DNA of 28,082 bases from contig DOSQ01000150.1 of assembly GCA_003512125.1 (NCBI GenBank), positions 1-28,082 on the forward strand, read 5' to 3'. Position numbers and translations under genes: made by a program. Positions within the stretch are counted from its first letter, which is position 1, and each line of letters opens with the position of its first letter. Shown here one piece after another: positions 1 to 7,436 of this stretch. The notes below the pieces were generated by a model. It saw only the letters and a program-made list of their open reading frames with translations. It did no database searches and had not been told where the DNA came from. The stretch comes from Acidaminococcaceae bacterium (lineage in GTDB: Bacteria > Bacillota > Negativicutes > Acidaminococcales > Acidaminococcaceae).

Positions 1-17
1 TCGGAATAAAAAAGTGT

Positions 18-23
18 TATAAT
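18..23 (+). promoter_or_regulatory. -10 box of the first glcD-like gene
   Basis: A perfect TATAAT lies 26 bases before the chosen ATG. Its -35 partner would fall at or just before the first base of the window, so only half the promoter can be seen. The gene therefore probably starts its own transcript here. Confidence 0.5.
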
Positions 24-48
24 AAAGAAAAAATTGAGGGGGAAACGT

Positions 49-1440
49 ATGTATAATAAAGTAGATGAAATGTTTCTAACCGGCTTGCAGGCCATTGTAG
101 GCAAAGAGCATGTGTATACGGATCCGGACACATTGGACCAGTACAAAACAGACGAGGAGACGGATCCGGCCAAGTTTCACACACCGGAAGCGGTGGTGGC
201 CCCCGGTTCCACGGAAGAAGTGGCGGCGATTGTGAAGCTGGCCAATGAAGCGAACATCCCCATTACGGTGCGAAGCGCCGGGACCAGCCTGGCTGACGGA
301 GCTATTGCAGTTTGTGGCGGTATCATCCTGCTGATGGGACGTATGAACCGGATTCTGGAAGTGAACACAGAAGGCTTATATCTGATGGCTGAAGCCGGGG
401 CGCTGGTTAAGGAATGCCAGGCTGCGGCCAAAAAGCATAATCTGGTGTATGCAGGCGATCCCAGCAGCGCCGAGACCTGCCAGATCGGTGGAAACCTGGC
501 CACCAATGCAGGGGGCATCAAGGCAATCCGTTATGGCGTGACCCGGGATCAGGTGTATGGGATGACCGTGGTTTCTCCGCAGGGGGAAATTATGCATGTA
601 GGCGCCTGCCTGAAAAAGAAGACGACAGGTTATGCGCTGGAACAGCTGATTATGGGTTCGGAAGGCACCCTGGGCATTATTACGGAAGTGACATTGAAGT
701 TACAGCCCCTGCCGCCTTACCGGTTTGATGTGCTGGCCATGTTCGATACGGTGGAAAAAGCGGCCCGTCTGGTTCCCACGATAATTAAAGCGGGTCTGAA
801 TCCTACCAGCATCGAGTTTATGGACAACAACTTTGTGCGCAGCAGCACGGCGTTCTGTGAAATTGATGTACCCCACCGGGACATTGCCAATTTTGTTTAT
901 GTAACGGTGGAAACCTTTGACGAAAACCAGCTTGACACCGGTCTGGAAAAGTTAAGCGAGCTGTGCGAGGAAGCCGGAGCCCTGGAAGTGCTGGAGGCGG
1001 ACGACCGGTTGTGGAGCCTGCGCCGCAACTGCCAGGAATCCCTGCGGATCCTGTCTGACGTGACCATTACGGATGACTTTGTTGTTCCTGTAAATAAAGT
1101 GGCGGAGACCATCGAGCATGTAAAAGCCATGGGAGACCATTATCCTTTTGAAGTCATGGTGCTGGGCCATGCCGGGGACGGCAACCTGCATGTGTGTATG
1201 TGCCGCAAAGACCTGACGGAAGAAGAATGGAACGAGAATGTAGCAAAATTCCATAAGGAAGCCTATCCTTACGTTTACAGCCTGGGAGGACGCTTATCCG
1301 GCGAACACGGCATCGGCGCCAAGAAACTTCATTATATGGAAGAATACACGGAACCTGCCGAACTGGAATACATGCGGATGATCAAGCGGGCCGTAGACCC
1401 GAAGAACATCCTGAATCCTGGAAAGATATTTAATGTATAA
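49..1440 (+). CDS. FAD-linked oxidase, GlcD/D-lactate dehydrogenase family (copy 1)
   Basis: A flavoprotein predicted to oxidise a 2-hydroxyacid (lactate, glycolate or 2-hydroxyglutarate type) to the 2-oxoacid. The N-terminal half is a VAO/PCMH-type FAD-binding domain, with RSAGTSLADGA as the nucleotide-binding loop and YAGDPSSAETCQIGGN plus ATNAGG further on. The C-terminal half is the FAD-oxidase C domain, with the metal/substrate motif GHAGDGNLH and the terminal GEHGIGAKK and NPGK motifs. At 463 aa the length is normal for the family. The ATG at 49 is preferred over an in-frame TTG at 34, because the GAGGGGG ribosome binding site (37-42) overlaps that extension. A close paralogue follows 85 bases downstream. 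No etfAB, glcE/F or lactate permease is visible, so electron acceptor and substrate stay open. Family is certain; substrate is not. Confidence 0.9.
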   Translation: MYNKVDEMFLTGLQAIVGKEHVYTDPDTLDQYKTDEETDPAKFHTPEAVVAPGSTEEVAAIVKLANEANIPITVRSAGTSLADGAIAVCGGIILLMGRMNRILEVNTEGLYLMAEAGALVKECQAAAKKHNLVYAGDPSSAETCQIGGNLATNAGGIKAIRYGVTRDQVYGMTVVSPQGEIMHVGACLKKKTTGYALEQLIMGSEGTLGIITEVTLKLQPLPPYRFDVLAMFDTVEKAARLVPTIIKAGLNPTSIEFMDNNFVRSSTAFCEIDVPHRDIANFVYVTVETFDENQLDTGLEKLSELCEEAGALEVLEADDRLWSLRRNCQESLRILSDVTITDDFVVPVNKVAETIEHVKAMGDHYPFEVMVLGHAGDGNLHVCMCRKDLTEEEWNENVAKFHKEAYPYVYSLGGRLSGEHGIGAKKLHYMEEYTEPAELEYMRMIKRAVDPKNILNPGKIFNV

Positions 1441-1469
1441 ACTGACTGTATAGAAAGATATTTTATTTT

Positions 1470-1508
1470 GGCGTTCTGCCTGTGATTTAAACAGAGAAAA
1501 AGAGCGCC
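1470..1508 (+). other. intercistronic hairpin before the second glcD-like gene
   Basis: GGCGTTCT (1470-1477) pairs with AGAGCGCC (1501-1508) over 8 bp with one G-U. An inner CTGT/ACAG stem closes a 7-base loop. There is no T-tract, so this is not an intrinsic terminator. It ends 4 bases before the AAAGGAGAG ribosome binding site (1512-1520) and may protect or regulate the downstream message. Confidence 0.45.
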
Positions 1509-1525
1509 GGCAAAGGAGAGTTTGT

Positions 1526-2929
1526 ATGGCAAAGTATAATCCCGTTACCCCGGAACTTCTGGAAGAACTGAAAAAAGTCGTTGGCGCGGCCAATGTAAAA
1601 ACCGATGAGGAAACCCTGGACCGTTTTAAAACGGACGAAGAGACCGATCCCCGCCTGATGCATCTGCCGGAAGTGGTTGTGTGGGTTAACAGTACGGAAG
1701 AAGTGGCGGCGGTTATGAAGCTGGCCAACAAATTTGTGGTTCCGGTAACGCCCCGCAGCGCCGGTACCAGCGTTTCCGACGGCGCGATCCCCGTGCTGGG
1801 CGGCATCGTGCTGAACATGGAAAAGATGAATAAAATCCTGGAAATCAATGAAGACGCCATGTACGCCGTAGCGGAAGCCGGCGCGCGTACCATTGATATC
1901 CAGATGGCTGCCAAAGCAAAAGGGCTGTTGTACGCAGGCGACCCCTGCAGTGCGGAAAGCTGTCTCATCGGCGGCAACATCGCAACCAACGCCGGCGGCA
2001 ACAAGGCGGTACGATATGGTACCACCCGGCACCAGGTGTATTCCGTGGAAGTGGTAACGCCAACCGGTGAAATTACAACGCTGGGCTCCCGCCTGAAAAA
2101 GTGCAGCACCGGGTATTGCCTGGAACAACTGGTCATGGGTTCGGAAGGTACGTTGGGCATCATCTGCAAAGCAACCCTGAAACTGTTGCCGCTGCCTCCG
2201 TACAAAGTGGATGTGGCTGCTGTATTTGACGATCTGGACAAAGCGGTCACTTTGGTGCCGAATCTGGTAAAGGCGGGTCTGGAACCTACCAGCGTGGAAT
2301 TTATGGACAGCAACTTCCTGAAGAGCTCCTGTGAATACAGTGAGATCAAGCTGCCCCATTGTGATGAGGGTGTTTGCTATCTTATTGTCAGCATGGAAAC
2401 CTTCAATGAAGACGAAGTAGACGTCAAAATGGAAAAGCTGGCGGAGATCTGCGAAGAATCCGGCGCCATTGATGTTTTGGAAGCAGACGAGCGTGTGTGG
2501 ACCGTACGCCGGAACTGCCTGGAATCCACCCGCTCCCTCAGCAAGATTTCCCAGTCGGACGATTTGGTGGTTCCCGTTGACCAGATCGCCAACTGCATCA
2601 AACGTCTGACGGAAGAGGCGAAGAAATATGATTTCAAGATGTTCTGCCTGGCACATGCCGGCGACGGCAATCTGCATTTCCAGCACATGAAATGCGATAT
2701 GAGCGACGAAGCCTGGGAAGAACAGCAGCATGCCTTCCATGAAACGGCGTATTCCTATGTTTACAGCCTGGGCGGCCGCATTTCCGGCGAGCACGGTATC
2801 GGCGCCAAGAAGGTTTATGCGATGGAAAAATACACGGATCCTGTAGAATTAGCTATGATGAAAGCCATAAAAAAGGCCCTGGATCCGCTGGATATCCTGA
2901 ATCCGGGCAAGGTGATGAATATATATTGA
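1526..2929 (+). CDS. FAD-linked oxidase, GlcD/D-lactate dehydrogenase family (copy 2)
   Basis: A second flavoprotein of the same family, 467 aa. It shares long blocks with copy 1: YKTDEETDP becomes FKTDEETDP, and RSAGTSLADGA becomes RSAGTSVSDGA. The YAGDP..AE.C.IGGN..TNAGG core, GEHGIGAKK and NPGK are all kept. The GHAGDGNLH motif of copy 1 reads AHAGDGNLH here. The strong ribosome binding site AAAGGAGAG lies 5 bases before the ATG. The pair most likely arose by tandem duplication and is probably co-transcribed, since no terminator separates the genes. Whether they form a heteromer or act on different 2-hydroxyacids cannot be read from sequence. Like copy 1, it has no signal peptide or membrane segment, so it is presumably cytoplasmic or peripheral to the membrane. 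Confidence 0.9.
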   Translation: MAKYNPVTPELLEELKKVVGAANVKTDEETLDRFKTDEETDPRLMHLPEVVVWVNSTEEVAAVMKLANKFVVPVTPRSAGTSVSDGAIPVLGGIVLNMEKMNKILEINEDAMYAVAEAGARTIDIQMAAKAKGLLYAGDPCSAESCLIGGNIATNAGGNKAVRYGTTRHQVYSVEVVTPTGEITTLGSRLKKCSTGYCLEQLVMGSEGTLGIICKATLKLLPLPPYKVDVAAVFDDLDKAVTLVPNLVKAGLEPTSVEFMDSNFLKSSCEYSEIKLPHCDEGVCYLIVSMETFNEDEVDVKMEKLAEICEESGAIDVLEADERVWTVRRNCLESTRSLSKISQSDDLVVPVDQIANCIKRLTEEAKKYDFKMFCLAHAGDGNLHFQHMKCDMSDEAWEEQQHAFHETAYSYVYSLGGRISGEHGIGAKKVYAMEKYTDPVELAMMKAIKKALDPLDILNPGKVMNIY

Positions 2930-2948
2930 TTTAAGCAGTGTTTCCACA

Positions 2949-3000
2949 ATACAGCATGTTAATCCTGCGGCGTACCTCAGCAGGCACGCTGCTCCTGTAT
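2949..3000 (+). other. structured intercistronic spacer
   Basis: ATACAG (2949-2954) and CTGTAT (2995-3000) can close a stem. It encloses CCTGC/GCAGG and AGCAG/CTGCT pairings that compete for the same bases. There is no T-run, so it is not a clear terminator. It sits between the second oxidase and the stress-protein gene. Confidence 0.3.
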
Positions 3001-3031
3001 TTGTTGCGAGTGGGCAAAGGAGTGCGCAGAA

Positions 3032-3871
3032 ATGTTTTCCAGAGTGATGCTTGCGTTAGATTTGTCAGAACTGACTTCCCGTATGCTGGACGTATTTTAC
3101 AGTATCTGTCTCGATCCGGAAACGGAAGTATATCTGCTTCACGTTGTTAAAAGAGTAGATGACGTTGTGGAAACCAGTCCGTACTACAAAAAGACATTCA
3201 GCCGGTTAAAAGGTCTGGCGCAGGATATTCAGAACGCCGGCTACGACCATGTGGAAATTTTATGGGAAAGCAGTCCGGATGTGCTGACGGGGATCCAAAA
3301 AGCAGTAGACCAGTACGATATCAACCTGTTGATCATGGCTTCTCACGGAAAAGGTATCTGGGCCAGCACATTCCGGGGAAGCAGTACGTTCAATGCGGTA
3401 CGTGCAATCGATGTGCCTACCCTTGTAGTTAAAGGAGATTATAAGTGCAGCGATTATCTGCAGCGTATCCTGCTGCCTACGGATTTCTCCCGGAAATCAC
3501 TGATTGCCCTGAATTTCATCCGCAATTTGCGGGAACACGTGGGCGAAGTGTTGTTTGTACACGTTATTGAAGGCGTGCGGGGCGACGACGAACTGCTGGA
3601 AAACAAAGAAATGGCAGAGGACATGCTGAAAGAACTTTGCAACGAGATGCAGGACTTCAGTATCAAATCCCGTTATGTTATTGCAGACGGCGGCGCTGCG
3701 TCCAGGGAGATATGCAAACTGGCGGAAGAGGAGAACTGCAGCCTGGTCATCACCGGGAAGACAGGAGCAGGGCCCATCAAAGGTCTGCTGATGGGAAGTA
3801 CAGCCCAGAATATTTTACTGAATTCCGGACGTACCCTCTGGGTGATGCCGGATGAGGAAAGTGACGAGTAA
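3032..3871 (+). CDS. universal stress protein with two tandem UspA domains
   Basis: A cytoplasmic protein of 279 aa made of two Usp domains, roughly residues 1-137 and 143-275. Each begins with the short hydrophobic strand typical of the fold (VMLALD and ILLPTD). The second domain carries a complete ATP-binding signature, G-2X-G-9X-G-S, in GKTGAGPIKGLLMGST. The first domain has the same spacing, but the first glycine is alanine (ASHGKGIWASTFRGSS), so it may bind nucleotide less well. Tandem Usp proteins are common in bacteria and linked to stress or starvation, but the specific role here is unknown. The AAAGGAG ribosome binding site lies upstream of the ATG. The gene follows the two oxidases in the same direction and may share their transcript. 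Confidence 0.88.
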   Translation: MFSRVMLALDLSELTSRMLDVFYSICLDPETEVYLLHVVKRVDDVVETSPYYKKTFSRLKGLAQDIQNAGYDHVEILWESSPDVLTGIQKAVDQYDINLLIMASHGKGIWASTFRGSSTFNAVRAIDVPTLVVKGDYKCSDYLQRILLPTDFSRKSLIALNFIRNLREHVGEVLFVHVIEGVRGDDELLENKEMAEDMLKELCNEMQDFSIKSRYVIADGGAASREICKLAEEENCSLVITGKTGAGPIKGLLMGSTAQNILLNSGRTLWVMPDEESDE

Positions 3872-3899
3872 AGACTTTCTGTTTTTCCTGAAAAAGCGC

Positions 3900-3928
3900 T
3901 TGACAGAAAGGGGAAATATCCGTATAAT
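3900..3928 (+). promoter_or_regulatory. consensus sigma-70 promoter for tRNA-Ser
   Basis: TTGACA (3900-3905), a 17-base spacer, then TATAAT (3923-3928). Both hexamers match consensus exactly, as expected for a strongly expressed stable RNA. The predicted start is near 3935, at the left edge of a perfect palindrome. Confidence 0.85.
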
Positions 3929-3933
3929 ATTTT

Positions 3934-3956
3934 ACGTGGCTGACATTCAGCCACGT
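3934..3956. promoter_or_regulatory. perfect 10-bp inverted repeat at the tRNA promoter start site
   Basis: Arms ACGTGGCTGA and TCAGCCACGT are separated by CAT. The repeat begins 5 bases after the -10 box, so it covers the likely transcription start. It could be an operator, a 5' hairpin on the tRNA precursor, or the stem of a weak terminator for the stress-protein gene. A T-rich but broken stretch follows. Confidence 0.5.
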
Positions 3957-3989
3957 ATTTACAATTTAATATTTTTGTTTCCTACAACC

Positions 3990-4079
3990 GGAGAGATGAC
4001 CGAGCGGTTGAAGGTGCACGCCTGGAAAGCGTGTGTACGGGAAACCGTACCGAGGGTTCGAATCCCTCTCTCTCCGCCA
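3990..4079 (+). tRNA. tRNA-Ser (anticodon GGA)
   Basis: The acceptor stem GGAGAGA (3990-3996) pairs with TCTCTCC (4069-4075), followed by discriminator G and an encoded CCA (4077-4079). The anticodon arm is CACGC-CTGGAAA-GCGTG (4017-4033), with anticodon GGA at 4024-4026, reading UCC/UCU. A long variable arm (GTACGG..CCGTAC) marks a class II tRNA, as expected for serine. The T-arm is GAGGG-TTCGAAT-CCCTC. At 90 nt the length is normal for tRNA-Ser. It has its own consensus promoter and a terminator 14 bases downstream. Confidence 0.97.
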
Positions 4080-4092
4080 TTTGAAAATGAAT

Positions 4093-4111
4093 GCCGCACA
4101 GCGGCTTTTTT
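4093..4111 (+). terminator. intrinsic terminator of tRNA-Ser
   Basis: GCCGC (4093-4097), loop ACA, GCGGC (4101-4105), then six T. It isolates the tRNA unit from the SRP RNA. Confidence 0.85.
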
Positions 4112-4142
4112 CTTCTGAATAGATAATTGGGAAATGGTTTTT

Positions 4143-4266
4143 CTGTAAGGCTGTAGCGGCAGGTCCTGCGCGATGGAGGCCTGTGAACCGTGTCAGGTCC
4201 GGAAGGAAGCAGCACTAAGCGGATACCTTCATGCGCCGCGGGGGTGCCTGCCCTGCGGTCTTACAG
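4143..4266 (+). ncRNA. ffs: signal recognition particle RNA (4.5S/scRNA)
   Basis: The RNA scaffold for Ffh in co-translational membrane targeting. The conserved domain IV core is present: GTCAGGTCCGGAAGGAAGCA, followed by GCACTAAGC. The two ends close into one long hairpin. CTGTAAG (4143-4149) pairs with CTTACAG (4260-4266). The next eight bases, GGCTGTAG, pair with CTGCGGTC through some G-U pairs, and GGCAGG pairs with CCTGCC. The exact ends are inferred from this pairing. It lies directly upstream of dnaX, as in Bacillus subtilis (scr-dnaX), and is followed by an intrinsic terminator. Confidence 0.95.
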
Positions 4267-4280
4267 GGAAATCAGCAGAA

Positions 4281-4306
4281 AGCAGTCCTTGAAGGGCTGC
4301 TTTTTT
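4281..4306 (+). terminator. intrinsic terminator after the SRP RNA
   Basis: GCAGTCC (4282-4288), loop TTGAA, GGGCTGC (4294-4300), then six T. A4281 can extend the stem with T4301. Confidence 0.85.
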
Positions 4307-4325
4307 GTTTTTCACCATAAATTCA

Positions 4326-4362
4326 TTGTTATTTGTCAGCTTTTTTACTATAATATTATAGT
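4326..4362 (+). promoter_or_regulatory. dnaX promoter with palindromic -10 region
   Basis: TTGTTA (4326-4331), 17-base spacer, TATAAT (4349-4354). The -10 lies inside a perfect 16-bp palindrome, ACTATAATATTATAGT (4347-4362). A TATAAT-like box can therefore be read on both strands. The dnaX start codon is about 85 bases further on. Confidence 0.6.
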
Positions 4363-4446
4363 GGAAATTCCCAAATAATATAAGGGAACATCCAAGCAGT
4401 AAAACATCATGATTTTAAATGATTCCTACAGGAAAGGATGTGCAAC

Positions 4447-6231
4447 ATGGCTTACCAAACCCTATATCTGCGCTGGCGTCCGTCCAGCTTTGATACGCTG
4501 GTGGGGCAGGCGCCGGTCAAACAGGCTCTGATGAATGCGTTATCCAGCGGCCGTATTGCGCATGCCTATCTGTTTACCGGGCCCCGCGGTACGGGCAAGA
4601 CGACCACGGCCCGTATTTTCGCAAAAGCACTGAACTGCCAGCAGGGGCCTACGAATCATCCCTGCGGCGAATGCCTGAACTGTCGGCAGATTACGGACGG
4701 CAGCGCCCTGGATGTACAGGAACTGGACGCGGCTTCCAACCGTGGCGTGGACGATATAAAAAACCTGAACAAGAACGCAGACTTTGCACCGGTCAACTGC
4801 CGGTACAAAGTGTATATCATTGACGAAGCCCATATGCTGACCACGGAGGCCTGCAATGCATTACTGAAAACCCTGGAAGAGCCTCCAGAACACGTGGTGT
4901 TCATATTAGCGACGACAGAACCCCAGAAGATTTTACCGACCATCCATTCCCGCTGCCAGCGTTTTGATTTCCATCCGATCACGCAGGAAGAAATCGTAGC
5001 ACATCTGCAAAAAGTAGCAGAGGGCAGTGACATTAAAGCAGAAAAGGAAGCGCTGGAACTGATCGCGGCGGCTTCCGAGGGCGGCATGCGTGATGCATTG
5101 AGCCTCCTGGAGCAGTGCGGTGTCATGGCGGAAACGGTAACGGCGGAAGTGGTGCGCTCCGTCCGCGGTATCATCGGCAGGGAAATCCTGCGGGAACTGG
5201 TCCGGGCGGTGGGGCAGCGTGACGTCGCTTCGGCCCTTACAATTTTTGATAAGCTGCTGATGCAGGGCAAGGATATCGGACAGATACTGATCGAATTGTC
5301 CGGCTATATGCGTGCTTTGTTGTTATACCGGGCGACACCGGAATACCAGCCGGTTTATGTGACCGATACGGCAGAAGAACTGGCGAAGCTGGCGGAACTG
5401 TATTCCGGGGAAAGAATCCTGGCAGCCCAGGAGATTATCCATCAGGCTATGAACGAGCTGCGCTTTGCGGCCCGTGGACGGATTACAGCCGAGATGTGCC
5501 TGTATGACTTATGCCGTGAGGATAGCCGGACACTGAAAGTGCTGGCTGCCCGTGTCAACCGTCTGGAGCAGGAACTGGCCATGTTGAAAGAACGCGGTGT
5601 TGCTGCTGTAGAACCGGCAACATCGATTGCAAAAACAGCTCCGGCAAAACCGGCAGAACCGGTTGTAAAAGCGGTTCCGGCAGAACCGGCGGTGCGCCCT
5701 GTAAACGTGGTATCGGAACCGCAGCCGTCTGTTACAGCTCCGGCAGGGAAAGAAAAAGCAGATCCGGAAACTCCTTCCTCTGTTGCAGCAGACCCGGCAC
5801 AAGACTTCACACCATACGGTGGTGCCTGGGCGGAAGGAGATGAATACTGGACGCGGGCCATGGAAATTTTAAAGGCGGAGAGGAAGAATTCCATTGCGTC
5901 CTGTGCTTCCCATGGCTCTGTGCTGGCTTATGAGAACAAGACCCTTATAGTAGGCTTCAAAATGAAATTTTTGTGTGAGCGTCTGCAGAAAGCCGATTAC
6001 CGGGAAGTAGTGGAAGAAGTTTTGTTGCGGGTGGCGAGGGTGCCCGTCCGCTTGCAATGTGTTGTGGATACGGGAGGAAAACCCACCGGGAAGATTCCCG
6101 TAAAGAACACGGCGGATCCGGCAGCAAAAACGAAGACGGTGCCGCCGAAAGAAGAAAATCCGGGACCGGATGTAGCGGCAAGTACAAAAAAGGCGATGGA
6201 AATGTTTCATGCGACACTGCATAAAGTGTAG
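4447..6231 (+). CDS. dnaX: DNA polymerase III subunit gamma/tau
   Basis: The clamp-loader ATPase of the replicative polymerase. The N-terminal AAA+ module shows Walker A GPRGTGKTT (residues 45-53), a four-cysteine zinc site (Cys64, 73, 76, 79), Walker B IIDEAH (124-129), sensor ATTEPQK and the SRC finger motif (168-170). Residues ~380-470 form an Ala/Pro/Val-rich linker, followed by a C-terminal domain that would contact polymerase alpha. The ATG at 4447 is preferred over one at 4438: AGGAAAGG (4430-4437) is 9 bases from the former but abuts the latter, and MAYQTLYLRWRP is a normal DnaX start. At 594 aa it is a full tau. No bacterial-type slippage site is seen where a shorter gamma would be made. 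The gene lies downstream of the SRP RNA and upstream of ybaB-recR. Confidence 0.97.
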   Translation: MAYQTLYLRWRPSSFDTLVGQAPVKQALMNALSSGRIAHAYLFTGPRGTGKTTTARIFAKALNCQQGPTNHPCGECLNCRQITDGSALDVQELDAASNRGVDDIKNLNKNADFAPVNCRYKVYIIDEAHMLTTEACNALLKTLEEPPEHVVFILATTEPQKILPTIHSRCQRFDFHPITQEEIVAHLQKVAEGSDIKAEKEALELIAAASEGGMRDALSLLEQCGVMAETVTAEVVRSVRGIIGREILRELVRAVGQRDVASALTIFDKLLMQGKDIGQILIELSGYMRALLLYRATPEYQPVYVTDTAEELAKLAELYSGERILAAQEIIHQAMNELRFAARGRITAEMCLYDLCREDSRTLKVLAARVNRLEQELAMLKERGVAAVEPATSIAKTAPAKPAEPVVKAVPAEPAVRPVNVVSEPQPSVTAPAGKEKADPETPSSVAADPAQDFTPYGGAWAEGDEYWTRAMEILKAERKNSIASCASHGSVLAYENKTLIVGFKMKFLCERLQKADYREVVEEVLLRVARVPVRLQCVVDTGGKPTGKIPVKNTADPAAKTKTVPPKEENPGPDVAASTKKAMEMFHATLHKV

Positions 6232-6255
6232 TTTTTGACGGAACCTGCCAGAAGT

Positions 6256-6284
6256 CCCCGCCTCTTAGTGAAGCGTAGGCGGGG
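6256..6284 (+). other. hairpin downstream of dnaX
   Basis: CCCCGCCT (6256-6263) and AGGCGGGG (6277-6284) form a perfect 8-bp GC-rich stem, with a possible inner CTT/AAG pairing. No T-tract follows, so it may be a Rho-aided terminator or an mRNA 3' stabiliser. Confidence 0.4.
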
Positions 6285-6288
6285 TGCA

Positions 6289-6316
6289 TTCACGGAAATG
6301 TTGATAAATATATAAT
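6289..6316 (+). promoter_or_regulatory. possible ybaB-recR promoter
   Basis: TTCACG (6289-6294), 16-base spacer, TATAAT (6311-6316). The -10 is perfect and the -35 matches 4 of 6 bases. It would give ybaB-recR a start separate from dnaX. Confidence 0.4.
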
Positions 6317-6390
6317 TTTATCTGCAGATTTTTGAACATCATAGAAAAAACATAAATTCAATTTATAGTAAATGACAGGAGGAAAACAGG

Positions 6391-6732
6391 ATGAAAGGTA
6401 TGAAGTTCCCCGGAATGGGCGGTATGGGCAATATGCAGGGTATGCTGCAGAGAGTACAGAAGATGCAGGCGGATATGCAGAAAGTGCAGGCGGATATCCA
6501 GGCACGTACCTTTGAAAGCACGGCAGGTGGCGGAGCAGTAAAAGTCGCTGTAACGGGCAAAAAGGAACTGACAAGCGTTATACTGGACCCCCAGGTGGTA
6601 GATCCGGAAGATGTGGAGATGTTGCAGGATTTAATTCTGGCGGCAGTAAATGAAGCGATGCATCAGGTGGATACTACTTTGGAAGAAGAAATGAACAAAG
6701 TGACCGGCGGTCTTAAGATTCCGGGAATGTAA
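6391..6732 (+). CDS. ybaB: YbaB/EbfC family nucleoid-associated protein
   Basis: A small DNA-binding protein of 113 aa, normal for the family, that coats DNA as a homodimer. The N-terminus is Met/Gly-rich and followed by a helix with repeated Q-M-Q-x-D spacing (about residues 18-38). Next come the family's strand region (GGGAVKVAVTGKKELTSV) and a C-terminal helix (EMLQDLILAAVNEA). The ribosome binding site is AGGAGG (6377-6382). Its position between dnaX and recR is the classic order, and recR starts 1 base after its stop, so the two are surely co-translated. The exact role in recombination or nucleoid structure is unresolved for the family. Confidence 0.93.
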   Translation: MKGMKFPGMGGMGNMQGMLQRVQKMQADMQKVQADIQARTFESTAGGGAVKVAVTGKKELTSVILDPQVVDPEDVEMLQDLILAAVNEAMHQVDTTLEEEMNKVTGGLKIPGM

Positions 6733-6733
6733 C

Positions 6734-7339
6734 ATGGCAGGCTTGATTAAACCGCTGAACAGCGTATACGACCAGTTCCGGCGTTTGCCGGGAGTGGGAA
6801 ACAAATCGGCGCTCCGGCTGGCCTACCATATCATTGACATGCCGGAAGAAGATGTTCGCCGGCTGGCGGAAACCCTGCTGCAGGCGAAACGGGAGATCCG
6901 GTATTGTAAAGAATGTTTTAACCTGACTGACAGTGATATCTGTGCAGTCTGTGCGGATGAGAAACGCGATCACAGCACTATCTGTGTAGTGGAACAACCG
7001 CAGGATGCCATGGCCATGGAACGAAGCCACGGTTTTACAGGCGTGTATCACGTACTGCACGGGTGCCTGTCGCCGCTTGACGGTATAGGACCGGAAGAAC
7101 TGCGGGTGAAAGAACTGCTGTTCCGGCTTGAAAAAGGCGATATAAAAGAAGTGATCCTTGCTACTAACAGCAATGTGGAAGGCGAAGCGACTGCAGCCTA
7201 TCTGGCGCAGATGCTGCGGCAGCAGCCTGTGATTGTCAGCCGCATTGCCCGTGGCCTGCCCATGGGCGGTGACCTGGAGTACGCAGATGAGGTAACGCTG
7301 GCCAAAGCGCTTGAAAACCGGACCCGGATCAAAGAATGA
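6734..7339 (+). CDS. recR: recombination mediator protein RecR
   Basis: Acts with RecO, and with RecF at gaps, to load RecA on single-stranded DNA. At 201 aa it has the usual length. The order is an N-terminal helix-hairpin-helix (LPGVGNKSALRLA, about 18-30), a C4 zinc finger (Cys58, 61, 70, 73), a Toprim domain (about 82-175, starting ICVVEQPQD and including ATNSNVEGE), and the conserved end IARGLPMGGDLEY. It starts 1 base after ybaB stops and probably relies on translational coupling; a weak GGGAATG-type site lies in the ybaB end. Confidence 0.97.
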   Translation: MAGLIKPLNSVYDQFRRLPGVGNKSALRLAYHIIDMPEEDVRRLAETLLQAKREIRYCKECFNLTDSDICAVCADEKRDHSTICVVEQPQDAMAMERSHGFTGVYHVLHGCLSPLDGIGPEELRVKELLFRLEKGDIKEVILATNSNVEGEATAAYLAQMLRQQPVIVSRIARGLPMGGDLEYADEVTLAKALENRTRIKE

Positions 7340-7436
7340 TTACGATGGTAACTGCTTTGGACAGTATAGTTATTTTTGTATTGATGAACGAACCCGTTTG
7401 TAAAACATTTTACCCTGAAAAGAAAAGGAGGCAGTC

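Noticed and set aside
1487..2794. Long open frame (435 codons) on the minus strand opposite the second glcD-like gene
   Set aside because: It mirrors a clearly real gene, and its protein shows no recognisable motif. Similar antisense frames opposite htrA (13277-14377), the nucleoside hydrolase (15236-16270) and the ABC-F gene (23186-24343) are rejected for the same reason.
3852..4118. Open frame of 88 codons across the tRNA-Ser
   Set aside because: It runs through the promoter, the whole tRNA and its terminator. The RNA explains the sequence fully.
4758..4764. A-AAA-AAC heptamer in frame in dnaX, a possible -1 slippage site
   Set aside because: It lies near codon 105, inside the AAA+ domain. 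A shift here would stop after about 20 codons and give no functional gamma protein. It is also not the A-AAA-AAG type used in E. coli.
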